From Sporothrix humicola (taxonomy: Eukaryota; Ascomycota; Sordariomycetes; Ophiostomatales; Ophiostomataceae): a stretch of 64,000 nt of DNA. Below, one piece after another: positions 26,251 through 37,754 of the stretch. The stretch lies in NCBI GenBank assembly GCA_021396245.1, contig WNYE01000021.1, positions 1-64,000 on the forward strand, read 5' to 3'. The first letter of the stretch is position 1, and every line of letters starts with the position of its first letter. The position numbers were made by a program, and so were the translations under genes. Under the pieces are notes generated by a model. The model did not search any database. It saw nothing but the letters and a program-made list of their open reading frames with translations, and was not told the origin of the DNA.

Positions 26251-28169
26251 GGATACATGGTCATCGACAGCACATATGCATGTGGCGACGCATGGGAAAT
26301 GCATTGGAAAATGCATAGGCGATGCGGGACAATTGCCTATCAGAAAAAGACAATCTCGACAAGACGGCCTCTGCGGCAAGACGACGTCGCTGACTCGAGG
26401 CCTGCTGATCAATTGCTTTGGCAAGCTCGGGCGACGAATGGGCTACAAAACGAACCGTCTCTATCGCTCCCGCAAGGCTGGCACTATCTTGTTGCGCTTT
26501 GTACATCTACTAAACAAAGAGCCAGGCACCGTTTGTACCGTTTTCCGTGGCCAGCCGCTGGTCGTCCGCCGCCCGTCGTGGCCATCATGTAAGTCACATC
26601 GACGGTGCATGTGTATACAATACATCTTACGTTTTGAGGAGGGCTACTTTCGACTTTCGCCCTTTGACCGAGACACATGAGGGTGCAATATGCGCTGGCA
26701 TTCTTTCTTCCTTTCAGTTTGATATCTTTGTTGATGATTTGGCAAATTATCATATGCTTTTGAAGACGTATTAGCTTGTGAATGCACAAGACGGATATGC
26801 ATATGATATTGATTGCATGTGCATCCGAAAAAATCCATCGACGGTGAAACGTACGCGAGAAATCGCAAACACACAACCGATCCATAGCCGATAGCCAGCA
26901 TTTGCATCAAAGGTTCGAGGTCGAGACCTCCTCAAAGGCGAAAACAAGGCACAAGTTTTAAATAGCAACATGTGTGCCCGTTGGTTGGCTGTTCTTGGAG
27001 CTATCGAGCTATCGGAAGCTCAAACAACATCCAACGGCTCGCCCTAGCTCGACATCTCCAAACAGCATTCGCCAGTATTCGACAGCATTCGCCTCCTCTC
27101 CTATCCCCCTTTCTGCTTCCCCTCCTCTCCTCCTTATTGATACGTATCATTGTCTAGCCCCAAAGACCGTCAACCTGTCCAGGGAAACAAGCTTTTCTTT
27201 GTCCGCACAGGGGCTGCCGTTTCTTTTTCTGGTCAGCTTTCGAGGCTGACGGTCTTCGATGGCCTGACGGTTGCTTCGAGCTCTTTCTTTTTGTTGGTAT
27301 TTTTGGACCGGTATTTTTGTGGTTGTCAAGATCTGTATCCTGTCTATCGACGCAGCTTTACGTCAAAACAGTGCCAAAAGTGCCAAACAGAAGTCTGAAA
27401 GAACCTTGGGGCTGGGCACAGCAGCGTACTTTGTCATCGTCCACTTCGATCATATCCCTTGATCAGCAAATATGTGCCACCAAGCTGTTGATTTGTTGTC
27501 GAATTGTCCTATCAAGGTACTCTTTCGACGGACCCTTGTATTCTATGATTTGGTTTGACGAATTCGTCATTTGCAGCCGGATTGAGCTGCTTTGATATCA
27601 AAGTCCTCGGTTGTGTGATGTATGATATAGAGTATGCCAAAGGACTGTGTCCGACTACTATCTCTTGTTTATTATAAAATTAAAGAGATCATTCATTAGT
27701 GATATAAAATATTAAAAACCTAGGAATGAGCTGCCTCCATCGTATGGCCTCATACGGAGCTCAATCAGCTCATGGTGCGTGGTCTACAGAAAATGCATGA
27801 ATATATTATTCAATATGTCTTGTGCCTCAAGTAACCGTGCACAGCAGTATCTCTCAGAACCTGGCTTTGAATGCTCTCATCACGATAGTGTGCCCTCACT
27901 CGAACTTGCATATCGTCTTTGTCAAACTGCAACACCCCTCACAGACCGAGGCTGCAGGGAACGTGTGAATTTTTTGAGCTTTTGAGGGGAAGGCCGCGCT
28001 GCACCGCTTGGCATGAAGCTCACGGGGCAGGATAGCTTTCCCTCTTCCGCGGAGCTCATTTTCTTTTCTTTTTTGCTGAAAATCTTGTCAAACAAGCGGT
28101 TATTTCACCGAACCTGTAGCTGTCCGAGCTGTTGTGGCATCGATGATATGGTGTTTCCAGATAACGACA

Positions 28170-28203
28170 GCTCTTGAAGCTCCTGAAGCTCCTGAAGCTC
28201 CTG
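28170..28203 (+). repeat. Tandem 9-mer GCTCCTGAA
   Basis: The unit is repeated about three times after a variant first copy (GCTCTTGAA). It sits about 240 bp beyond the TRM5 stop codon, in its 3' flank. Confidence 0.75.
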
Positions 28204-28444
28204 GCAAGCAGTTGCAAATTACGTGGTTCGCCGTGCAAAAAAAGAAGTGCATGGGCCGATGAGCTGATAGACTCACGAATTAACAAAAAGATTGACTGAT
28301 GAATTGCAGAGGTCAAGGAAGGAAGCATCGTCGGATGGAAGATGCGATGTTTTGTAATAGGTAGGTGGGAGTTTCGAAATATCAACGCTATATGGCAGAC
28401 ACCAAGCTTGCAGCCTTTTTGCCCCATCCGGCCAGTTCCTTTCT

Positions 28445-30160
28445 CTAATCATAATCCTCTGCTGCCGCCGCTGCTGTTGTCGCCAGCTCCGAGTCTGCCT
28501 CTGTCCTCGGCGCAAACGCTACGGACGCCGGAATCCGGAAGCTGGCACAGAACATGGACTTGTGCGGCGCCACAGCCCGCACATTGTGCACATAGACCAG
28601 GTTCTTTGGCTCAGCAGCCAGTGGGTCGTCGTTCTCGACATCATCGTACTGTGAGCAGAGTGTCATTTCCACACCAAGCTCGGCCGAGACACGGTCGCGC
28701 ACATCACTACAAGGGATGCTCTGGTCGTCATCCTTGACCGCAAAGCAGTGCACATGCACAATGGGCAGCTTTGGGTAGGCCTTGTCAACCGGCGCCTCAG
28801 CACTGTCAACCGGCTTGAAGAGATCTTCGTGGCCGGCATACAGTCCCTTAAAGCGAGGCAGGAATGTAATGGCAGAGGCGGGCAGGTTCATGACAAAGTG
28901 CGAGATGGTCGGCGGGACAGGGATGTGCTTGCGAGGAGGCGGCTGTCTCCTTGCCTTGGGCTCGCCTTTAGCAGGAGCAGAGGCCTCTTTTGGTGGCGGC
29001 GCCGGTTTGGGCGCAGGCTTGGTCCCTTGCTTTCTCGGAGCCACCGTATCGGGAACATCCAGCGCCCCCTCGTTTACCTCGGACGACTCGCGCACAAGAT
29101 CGGCCGACCGGTGGATAAACACCAGGCCGTCCTCGTTGAACGGGCGCACATATGCGCCGACCTTGTTGCGCTGGATCGCGTTGCCGAGCGCCTCGTAGCT
29201 GTTGGGGTTCATGTCGTTGGCCCACACAAAGACGCCGCGCTTGCCCGCAGGCACTGCAAACGGCCCAATGCCTGCCATCAAGTCCACGACCACCTCGCCG
29301 GGCTTGAACAGGTACAGGAGTCGCGTGTGCTCCGGCTCCAGCTTGCTGTTCCAGTACACCTTGCTGTAGTCGAAGCGGAACGTGCATGCGTTCTCGCGCA
29401 CTTCCACGTCCATGTCGTCAGGCCCGGCCAACACCTCGTAGGGGAACGTGCGGAAGACCGACACTGTGCCAACGAGATCAACCTTGTTGATGACCGTGCG
29501 CAGCTGCGGGTTCTTGTCGAGCAGCACGCTGGCGACAATGTGCTTGTACGGCTTGAAGCGGTCGCGCAGGTTGAGATGCGCCACGTGCCCTGCCGTGTTG
29601 AAGCCCGTCGGGATATCATCGTGGAACTCCTCGGGCAGAACCGAGACGAGAACCTCGCGCGATGTCCAGTGGTCATAGCCGAGTGTCAGCTGATACGGAA
29701 TCAAGCCGAGCTCGCTCTTCTCAACGCCCTGCTTGAGCACGTCGCTCCATGTGTCTGGGGACGATGGAACGATGCCTGGCCGCAGCAGCAGGCATTTTCT
29801 CCTTGGCGCGGGCTTGCCTGGTGCTGCGCCGTCAACCGTGGAGTCCGTTGATGCTTGTGCTGCTGATTCTGGTACGTCGGCCACTGATGCCACGCGCTCC
29901 ACTCGCAGCAGCTCTTTACTTGAGGCAAGCGCCTTCTGGTATTTGCTGATGAGCCGGTTGTCGTTGACCTGTGCCGCCGAGATCTCAAAAGTGCTGGTGA
30001 AAAGCGCCTTGTTGAGGGTCGAGACGGCCGTCAGAGCGGCCGACCGCAAGATGGGAGGACGAAAGATGCTCATATCCGAGCCAGAGATTGCTTCAGAGCC
30101 CTTGCCCGCGTCGACGTCGTCGCTGCTGCCCGGCCGCGGACGCTTCTGGCCGGCTATCAT
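28445..30160 (-). CDS. TRM5: tRNA (guanine37-N1)-methyltransferase
   Basis: Trm5 transfers a methyl group from S-adenosylmethionine to N1 of guanosine 37 next to the anticodon, preventing frameshifting. The single-exon gene encodes 571 residues from the first ATG (30160). A second in-frame ATG at 30073 starts MSIFRPPILRSA, which resembles the usual fungal Trm5 N-terminus, so a 542-residue form is possible. Known Trm5 proteins act in nucleus/cytoplasm and mitochondria, and alternative starts are one route to this. Visible family signatures are FRFDYSKVYWNSKL, the SAM-binding loop DLMAGIGPFAVPA, NDMNP (motif II) and the catalytic-site block HFVMNLPASA. An Ala/Pro/Lys-rich insertion between the NDMNP region and the NLP motif is low complexity. 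It lies downstream of, and in the same direction as, NUS1. Confidence 0.93.
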   Translation of the reverse strand: MIAGQKRPRPGSSDDVDAGKGSEAISGSDMSIFRPPILRSAALTAVSTLNKALFTSTFEISAAQVNDNRLISKYQKALASSKELLRVERVASVADVPESAAQASTDSTVDGAAPGKPAPRRKCLLLRPGIVPSSPDTWSDVLKQGVEKSELGLIPYQLTLGYDHWTSREVLVSVLPEEFHDDIPTGFNTAGHVAHLNLRDRFKPYKHIVASVLLDKNPQLRTVINKVDLVGTVSVFRTFPYEVLAGPDDMDVEVRENACTFRFDYSKVYWNSKLEPEHTRLLYLFKPGEVVVDLMAGIGPFAVPAGKRGVFVWANDMNPNSYEALGNAIQRNKVGAYVRPFNEDGLVFIHRSADLVRESSEVNEGALDVPDTVAPRKQGTKPAPKPAPPPKEASAPAKGEPKARRQPPPRKHIPVPPTISHFVMNLPASAITFLPRFKGLYAGHEDLFKPVDSAEAPVDKAYPKLPIVHVHCFAVKDDDQSIPCSDVRDRVSAELGVEMTLCSQYDDVENDDPLAAEPKNLVYVHNVRAVAPHKSMFCASFRIPASVAFAPRTEADSELATTAAAAAEDYD

Positions 30161-30752
30161 ATGGAGGGGTGAAATCGATATGAGATGAAGTGGGACGGCT
30201 TGCTGTGGAGTGAGGCCACTCAAAGCGGGAAGAGAAGATAAAAAATAAATGAAACAAAAAAAAAAGACAATAAGAAGAGAATATAGATCGCGTCGCTTTG
30301 TGAAAATAAATACACACAAACTACATGTGCTCTTTATTGCGATGACAAGTCGAAATTTTGATGCTTAATGGCTGTGGTGACTGGTGAAAAAAGTGTGGCG
30401 TTACGTCATGAAAATTTTCTAAAAAAGTGTGGCGCACAACCATTTCGCGTGAAAGTCGACCAAAACAAACCGCCATTTCGTCCCGTGTCAACTTTCTTTG
30501 ACCAAAAAGTACATGCTAACGGTTCGCTCCCGTTGTTTACAACGCCATGAGATGAAAAAATATAAGAAAGGAAAATAAAGACAGATATAAACACAAAATG
30601 AAAATCCATAAGAAAAAAAAGGGAGGCCGATGTTGGAGATTAGAGCTGTAATTTGACGAGATATCGTGGCCTCATGATTGAAAACTTGTGTAGGCCACGA
30701 AGGATATAATGAAAGATCGAATGCCGGGGATTGAGACTTGACGGAAGACTGC
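30161..30752. promoter_or_regulatory. Intergenic region between NUS1 and TRM5
   Basis: 592 bp lie between the NUS1 stop and the TRM5 first ATG, both on the minus strand. In the TRM5 sense, a pyrimidine-rich stretch lies just upstream (30235-30290). It therefore holds the NUS1 3' UTR and the TRM5 promoter. No gene is seen. Confidence 0.5.
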
Positions 30753-32043
30753 TTAACGGCCAACGCGGAACTCGGCGTCGGCAAAGCGGTACAGGCCAGA
30801 CAAAAACACCTGGTAGCCCACGCTGTGGTTGTCGGGCAGGTGGAAAATCTCAGTCAGACGGATCTGCCACGGCGGGTAGCCAGAAAGCTCAATATGAGGG
30901 CCAAAGAGGAGCAGAAGGTCGGGCTCGGCCATGACGCTCTCGGTGAGCTCGGCGTCGATCAGGTCGATGCTAATGTCGGACGGCGAGATCTTGGACCGCT
31001 GTGCCATCTCGGCTAGCGTCTTGGTCAGGTCCACCAGGGAATCGCGGCCGTCCTCCTCGGACAGCAACATAATGGTAATGTGGCCGTCATCTGTCTCGCC
31101 GTTTTCGCGCGCATGTGGCGATACTGTCGACTCGATGGACGGAAGATGCGGTGCCTGCAGGGTGACTGCCGGATGGACGCGGCCAAAGTACGTCGTCAGG
31201 CGCTGAGAGACGGCACGGTGGGTGTCAGCCAAGTAGCTCTTGAGAATGCCTATAAGCCGTTAGCATGTACACGCATGATTTATCAAATATCCTTCAGCAT
31301 TAACTCACCCGTTCGCTCGTAGACTGAGAGCATGGGAATGCCGGCCGAGGCGCACCAAGCGGCAATGTCGGAGACCTCGTTGACGAGCCGCTCCAGCTCT
31401 GCCAGGCCGTGGCCATTATCCTCCAGCTGCAGAACGACACTCAGGTGCTTCGGCAGTCGACGCAGGTCTCGGACATCGCGGGCGATAATCTCGGGTGTGC
31501 GGTGATGGTATTTCAGAACAGAATAAATGCGGTCGCGGACGCCGTGATAGCCGACCCGGAAGCGGCGGATGACCGAGTAGATGGCGTGCACGATAATGTA
31601 GACGAGGACATAGAGCTGCTGGGCAAGAAAGCTGCGGACGCTGAAGCGTTCCCGTGTCGTATCCCGGAGAAGAAACTTGCTGGCGCTGGTGCTTGTGCTG
31701 CTGCTATCGCTCCGGGCACCCTTCTTCTTGCTTTCGGTTTCGGTGGTCGATGGCTTCGGTACTGGCGGAAGGTATGGCTGCGGAGGAGGATCAGTGTTAG
31801 CAGTGCATTCTCATCATGCTCCATCCCGTTATCTGTATTTATTTCTTTTCCACTTCTCTTCAAACTCCGGATCTCTTCTTCCAGACTGAAGGAGCTCCAT
31901 CTTCCGCCGCTTCCGACGATATCCCAGCTGAAATGGAAATGACAGACCTCGACAAGCTTGAGCCGCTCCTCGGGAGTCAGCAGCTTGTGGCCGGACCGCG
32001 CATCTTTGCGGTAGATAAGTGTGTCTCGCGATGTAAACGACAT
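30753..32043 (-). CDS. NUS1: Dehydrodolichyl diphosphate synthase complex subunit (NgBR family)
   Basis: Nus1 pairs with a cis-prenyltransferase in the ER membrane to make the dolichol carrier for protein glycosylation. Three exons (32043-31948, 31777-31309, 31249-30753) encode 353 residues. Intron 2 (59 nt, GTGAGT, GCTAAC, TATAG) splits the Gly codon in LSVYERTG|ILKSY. Intron 1 (170 nt) has a good branch site and CGCAG acceptor but an unusual GTCTGT donor; the join gives LTPEERLKLVE|PYLPPVPKPS, which fits fungal Nus1 proteins. One hydrophobic segment (about residues 81-103) should be the membrane anchor. EPDLLLLFGP and GYPPWQIRLTEIF are family signatures, and the C-terminal FRVGR contains the RxG motif that known Nus1/NgBR subunits contribute to the active site. 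It is divergent from COG6. Confidence 0.92.
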
Positions 32044-32932
32044 TGTTGTGTGTGAAAGGGAGGCAATTGCCGTAGACGCCGGGAAAATCGATGGTGGGAA
32101 AAGGCGGTAGAAATAGAAGGAGGTTCGATCGCAACTGGGAAAGCGCAGCAGGCAAAGATATAAACTGCAAAGCTACTCAGGAAAGGAAAGTGCGGATCAC
32201 GTTGACCGCGCGGCAGGGCATGCGTCCATACTCGAATTGTTGGTTTTTGTTGGTTTTGGAGTGTAGCTGGCAGCTTTCGCGAATGGGAAGGTCCAACTGG
32301 CCAGGTTTTCGTATTGCCTTCCTTTTCGTAAGATTCGCATGTGGTTTTGGGCTGGTGGCCTGGCCTTGGCCTGGTTTGGCACTCACTCGGGGCGCCTTGG
32401 GACGCTCCTTCCCCCGTGGCTGACGCGGTGGCCCAATCACAGGCGTTGCCTCCACCCCCAAGCCGCGCCCCTCGATGACATCTGCACCCAAGCCACAGCG
32501 CCCTCAACAGCCAACGACACGCTAAATTACGGAGTAGAGTGCTACCACACAGTGTGCTCCAGCACCATCTGTCGGACAAGCTGTCGATCTCGCGATTAAC
32601 TGCTCCCTTCCCAAGACGACAAACTCCATACAAAGCCGCGTCCACGCAACACTCTTCCTCCACACCTACACCTGCCTCTTCATTAGCGACGCGGATTCGA
32701 TTTGACGACCAGTACCGACGAGCCGGACCGTCTGACGTTCCACTCAGCAGCTGCGTGGACTGGATAAGCCGGCGATGTGAGGCTGCAGCTCATCTGCAAC
32801 CTCGATCTCAATCTACGTCTTCCCCTCAACATAGGATACATTTTACAGCTCGACCTCGCCATCTACTACTGAATTATCGGTGACCTTCACATCTACCTCC
32901 TCGAAGAGATATCGCACGCGACGACAGACAGG
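32044..32932. promoter_or_regulatory. Divergent promoter NUS1 / COG6
   Basis: 889 bp separate the two start codons. An ATTACGGAG motif is at 32526. The plus side just before COG6 is rich in CTAC/CCTC sequence typical of fungal leaders. No coding frame is supported, although frames run through the region on both strands. Confidence 0.5.
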
Positions 32933-35651
32933 ATGGAGCGTGTCTCGTCGGCCGCTTCGAGGGCCCTCTTCCCAAAGGGGCCCAGCTTCACCCTCGACGA
33001 CTTCTCAAACAAGGACTTTATCGTTCGCGACTTTGTCGACACGTTGGCCGAGACCGCCGTGCCGGCTAACCGCCGCTCCGGTGCGGCAGCACAACAAGCA
33101 TTCGACCCAAAACCATTGATTCGGACATTCGAGAGTGAGTGCAGTGGAACAAATTAGGTGCTTTCTGGAGAGGACCGCATACTAACAACCCCTACTTTGC
33201 TCAGATGCACTTTCTCAACTCGGATCACTCTCGGAAGAACTCCAGGAAAAGGAGTCTGATATTCTCTCACAGGTGCGCCGCGCCGAGATCCAGCACGACC
33301 AAACTCTCGACACACTCGGCAGCAAACTCGACCAGTCGATGGCACAGTTCGAGGCGCTGGACCTGAGCTTAAACAACCCCGGCGGAGCAGCAAACGGTGC
33401 AGTCGAGCGCGGAAGCCGGCCGGGGCCCGACACAGGTGGCGGTAATATCGCCGTGCAGATTGGCGAGAAGCTCGAGGAGCTGGACCGCAAGCGGAGGCGC
33501 GCGCTGGACGCCACCTTCCTGGTGCAGTGCTGGACCGAGCTCAGCGAGACGGGGCAGCTGACGCCGCTCGAGGACATTCAGCGGCAGGGCGGTGCAGAGA
33601 ACAAGGTGCGCTGTGCGGTGATTGCAAGGCAACTGATGCGCATCAGCCAGCGGCTGGACCCAGCATCGTGGGCCGAGACAAAGGGTGGCCGCGGAGCCAA
33701 CGGCGTCAACGGGGCCAACGGCACGAACGGAACGAACGGCACAACGAACGGCAGCGGAGCAAATGGTGCTGGCAGCAACGGCAACGGCCAGACGCACAAC
33801 ACGCGTGAGGCACTCGAAAAGTTCTCAGAGACCCTGGAGCAGGACTTGCTCAAACAATTCAACAACAGCTACCGGCGGCAAAACTTTGACGACATGCTCG
33901 AGTGCGCCAAGGTGCTGCACGACTTCAACGGCGGCACTAGCGTCATCGCCGCGTTTGTCAACCAGCACCAGTTCTTCATTGACCGTGACCAGCTCCTCAC
34001 AGACGAGGTCACAACCGACGGCGAGATGTGGAACCAGCTGGCTGACCCTGATGCTGACCCACCAGGCGTCGAGCCTAGCCTGCAGTCTTTGATTGATGAA
34101 GTCCGGATTGTTATGCAGGAGGAGTCGTTTATCATCAAGCGGGCCTTCCCATACTATGAGACGGTGCTTATCAAGTTTATCCAACGTGTCTTCCAGCAGT
34201 CAATCCAGCAGCGCCTGGAAATGGTGCTGGAAAAGGCCAGCACAGTTTCGATGCTAGCCTACCTGCGGTCTCTACACGCATCCCGAAGCTATATCGGCGC
34301 GCTTGTTGAGGACCTCAAGACACACGGTCTGACAGAGCACCCTGAACCTTGCTCCAGCCAGATCGCCCAGACGCTGGACCAACAGGTTGAGGAGCTGTTT
34401 GTCCCGTACTTGGTGGGGAGCTCATATATTGAGAAGGAGCGGAAAAGTCTCGAGGAAATGTACAACTCGCTGCTCTTCAAGTTCACATTGTACCACTCGC
34501 GGCGGCCCAAGGCTACGCGTGCGGGTTTCATGGGCAAGATCGCCCAGCAGGGCACACAGTTGCTGGCCTCGGCCAAGGATGCCTACATGGAGCGTCTAGA
34601 CTCGTCTGATCTGACACCAACACAAAAGGCCATGATGCTGCGTGTTGCTGGCATCCAGGACACGGACAAAAAGAACGAGATCGAGGTCTCAGACGAGGAC
34701 GGTGTGCTGAGCACGGCCAGCGCCAAGCGTATGATGAAGTGGCTGGCCGAGAGTGTGCGGCGCACGCTTGAGCTCGGCAGCGCTGCCGAGACGCCCAAGG
34801 ACGTTAATGTTTTGCTGGGCCTGCTGATGATGGCCATGGGCCGCGTGTACGTGGAGACGGCGCTCGATGCTGCGCTGGACGTGGCGACGTCGCAGGAAAA
34901 CGTCAAGACGGAGCCCGACCTGAGCTATCTGCCGTCGGTGCGGCCCGCCGTGACGACTACGAGCATTATGGCCCGCTTCATCCAGACCGTGCTGATCCGG
35001 CTCGCCGACTCGAACCCGACGGTGCGCCGCAACATGGAAGCGCAAACGCGTGTGGGCATCGACTCGATCGAGAAGAAGACCAACAGCATCCTCAAGACGA
35101 CTGTGGACGTGGTCATCAACTCGGTGTCCAAGACACTCACCACACAGAAGCGTACCGACTTCCGGCCGCGCGACAACGACCTCGAGAGCCTTGTGGATGC
35201 ACTCCAGACTCCGACATGTCTCGCCATCTGCACATTCCTTGACAAGGTGGCCGCGCTGGCTTCACAATCTATTGACGGACGCAACCTTGACATGTTCAGC
35301 AGCGAGCTGGCCCTGGCGCTGTTCCGGCTGCTGTTTGAGCACTTTAAAAAGTTTGCCGTCAATGCCACGGGCGGTCTCATGGTCACCAAGGACATTGCCA
35401 AGTACGTGTCGACCCTTAAAGCCTGGCCACTGAGCCGAGACGGCGAGGCCACAATCGAGGTCTTGACCGAGGTGGGCTACCTCTTTATCATCGGCCCCGA
35501 GGCCCTGCGCGAGCGCTCTCGCAACCTGACAACACCGGCCGGCACGGGCGTCAGCGGCAAGAAGCTGCAAAAGGCCGACTTCAAGGCGTTTGTGCAGCGC
35601 CGCGACGATGCCAGTAGTGTCGGTGTCCAGAGCGTGTTGGCTGGGCTGTAA
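32933..35651 (+). CDS. COG6: Conserved oligomeric Golgi complex subunit 6
   Basis: COG6 is part of lobe B of the COG tethering complex, which captures retrograde vesicles within the Golgi. Two exons (32933-33134 and 33205-35651) encode 882 residues. The 70-nt intron has a GTGAGT donor, an ACTAAC branch site and a CTCAG acceptor, and splits the Asn codon in RTFE|NALSQLGSLS. The N-terminus (FTLDDFSNKDFIVRDFVDTLAE) and the coiled region after residue 70 (SEELQEKESDILSQVRRAEIQ) are typical of the family, as are YLRSLHASRSYIGALVEDLK and FVPYLVGSSYIEKERKSLEE further on. Residues 228-263 are a Gly/Asn/Thr-rich insertion encoded by near-repeats of AACGGCACG, not expected to be structured. The protein is long for the family, partly because of this insertion. 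Confidence 0.92.
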
Positions 35652-37754
35652 TTGTGTTTGAAAATCACACGTGGCAAGATATTGAAAGCACAGCATTTTG
35701 CCACAGCATACGGGCAAGGCATTTGACTCAGTTTTGATCTCTTATAGAGTTGGCCTATGGCCACTGCATAGAACATGCAGGATCACGAAGTTGGGACGAT
35801 CGATAGCGAAGCAGGGGATTTGCCACAGCAGCAAAGGGCCGCACGAAATAGCGGACAGGCTTCGGCCGTATTTCGAAACGACGAATATTGAATGAGAATA
35901 TTGGAAGAGCGTATAGTGGCAGGCAGAAGACAATGATACCAAGTTTAAGTGCATATAATTTCACAAGTACATATACAAGCTCAGGCAGATGGCAGCCATT
36001 CCTTACCATATCCCTATGTCTCCTAGAGACACAGGCGGGAGATGTATCCCAAAGAGGATGCTGAGCTATTTATGAATTTTTCCTCTTTGGTTTTTATATA
36101 TCGTTTTCTTACATCGTATTTGTTTATTTTGTTTAAGGCTTTTAGTAAGCTAATCATATCCAGCATTGCAAATCACAAGATACTCGTCCAAAGAGACACC
36201 GTGGTCACAGTCTGTGGCGACTAATATGCCGGGTCATTGTCCGGCTGTGTGTTTTTCTTTGCCAGGTGACCTCTTTTTTAAGTTGAGGCTCAACGTGGAC
36301 TCTACGTGGATCAAACAGGTGCACGATTCTGCTTACCAGCAATACCCACTGAAGCTTCGACATCAAGCCCTGTGGCATAGCGGTCATGCCCCTGTTGGTT
36401 CGTGTAAATGTGGTGGCGGGGAAGTGGGGCCTGTGACTTGGGACTCGCCAGGCTGCACCAGAACATCGACTTGTTCTTTCCCATCGAGCCCATATTCCAT
36501 GATGTGGTTGTGGTTGTCGCTTAAATCGTTTAATTCCCGATAGCGAAGGTGCTGTTTTCTGCACACATCGAGGTTAGACTTGCCGGGTTTACTCCGTATA
36601 TTCAAAGACGCGGGAAACTGGCAAGAGCTGTGGGCCTTGTTGGGCTGTAGAAGTGGTTCGGATTACGAAATACTTGAAGATGGAAAGAACGGATTGGCGA
36701 TGATTGTCCACGGTAACACGGCGAGCACGGTCAGTCCGACACGAAGGAAGGAGCTGCCCCAGTTTGCCAATGTGGGCCTTCCGATTGTCGATTTTTGGAG
36801 TGTGGCCGTGGCGTTGCAACAGGGCAGTCGTACCTGCCTTGCCTGCCTTCTCCTTCTTGTTCTAGTGTTTTATTTACCAACGTGCTTGCCGTTTGAAACG
36901 AGAGACGCTAGCCTCCTCGGGGTGCCTGGGACAGACAAGGCAAAAAGGGCCCAAAAATCAGGGGCGCCGGCGCTCCTTCCCCTTCCTGCTCCAAAAAGTT
37001 TTGTGGCAGCCGCTCGGCTTAAAAGACACGTCGCCTTGTTGTACAGCGAGTTTCCGAGCGATTCTGGAACCTCACTTTTGTCGACGACAAATAGACAAAC
37101 TACAACCTTGAACGTATTCCCACACGCCTTGGCACCCTATTGCCGCCTGCCGCCGTCCACGTTTCCTCCGCGGACACGAGTCATTGGAAACGGGCAGCTT
37201 TCTCTCTTTTTTTCTGCTTTTTGTTCTGTTTCTTAGCCCGGCCTATTCCAGCCTTCTCACTTTCTTTGCTCACTTCTTTTTTCTTTCGATCCTCCTTTCT
37301 CTCTCTTTCTTTTCTATTCCTGTCCTTCTTTGATATTCCCTTTCTCTTCTACTCCCCTTACCCGCCCCCCTGGTCTGTTCCTTGCATCGCCCAGTGCTCG
37401 ACAGACGTGCATTCACGCAATTGGTCCCGCCTTCTGAGCCGCTATCAAAACTGATCGAGACTGACGTCTTTGCTCAGTTGATTGCCCATTCCAGCGGAGA
37501 CAGCGAGCACGCCTTCGCCCAGACCCTGCAAGCCAGCCCTGCACTTGTCACTCCCTTGCATCCACGCCGTGTCCGGCCATTTTCTTCTTTTCTATCGGGA
37601 CATTGCTATATAGAAGCTTTCGTCACCATCCACAGCCTTGCCGAACCTTTTCGCAAAGATCTAGGCAGGCATATCACCAAAGCCTTGAGCTTCCGAGAGT
37701 CGCACCGAGCTTCCACGCCGACCACATACTGGTGATCTCCGCCTATTCCTCACC
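35652..37754. other. Intergenic region COG6 to Ca2+-ATPase
   Basis: 2.1 kb with no supported gene. The left part is COG6 3' flank. The right part (about 37200-37400) is a strong pyrimidine tract on the plus strand, as expected of the promoter/leader of the downstream ATPase gene. A TTTACTCCGTA motif lies at about 36588-36598. Confidence 0.55.

Larger units (their letters stand above)
16698..28444. other. 11.7-kb gene desert, Reg1 leader at its left end
   Basis: No frame on either strand has a recognisable domain or convincing splice partners. From about 17.1 to 19.5 kb the plus strand is strongly purine-rich (pyrimidine-rich in the Reg1 sense), typical of the long leader/promoter of a minus-strand fungal gene. 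From about 25.25 to 25.9 kb, and around 23.5-23.7 kb, the asymmetry reverses (pyrimidine-rich plus strand), although no plus-strand gene follows until 32.9 kb. Frames at 23672-24610, 25294-25980 and 26123-26680 (plus) are compositional artefacts as far as I can tell. Short tandem repeats are listed separately. Confidence 0.55.

Noticed and set aside
28748..29851. 367-codon open frame antisense to TRM5
   Set aside because: Arg/Val/His-rich shadow of the real gene with no family resemblance.
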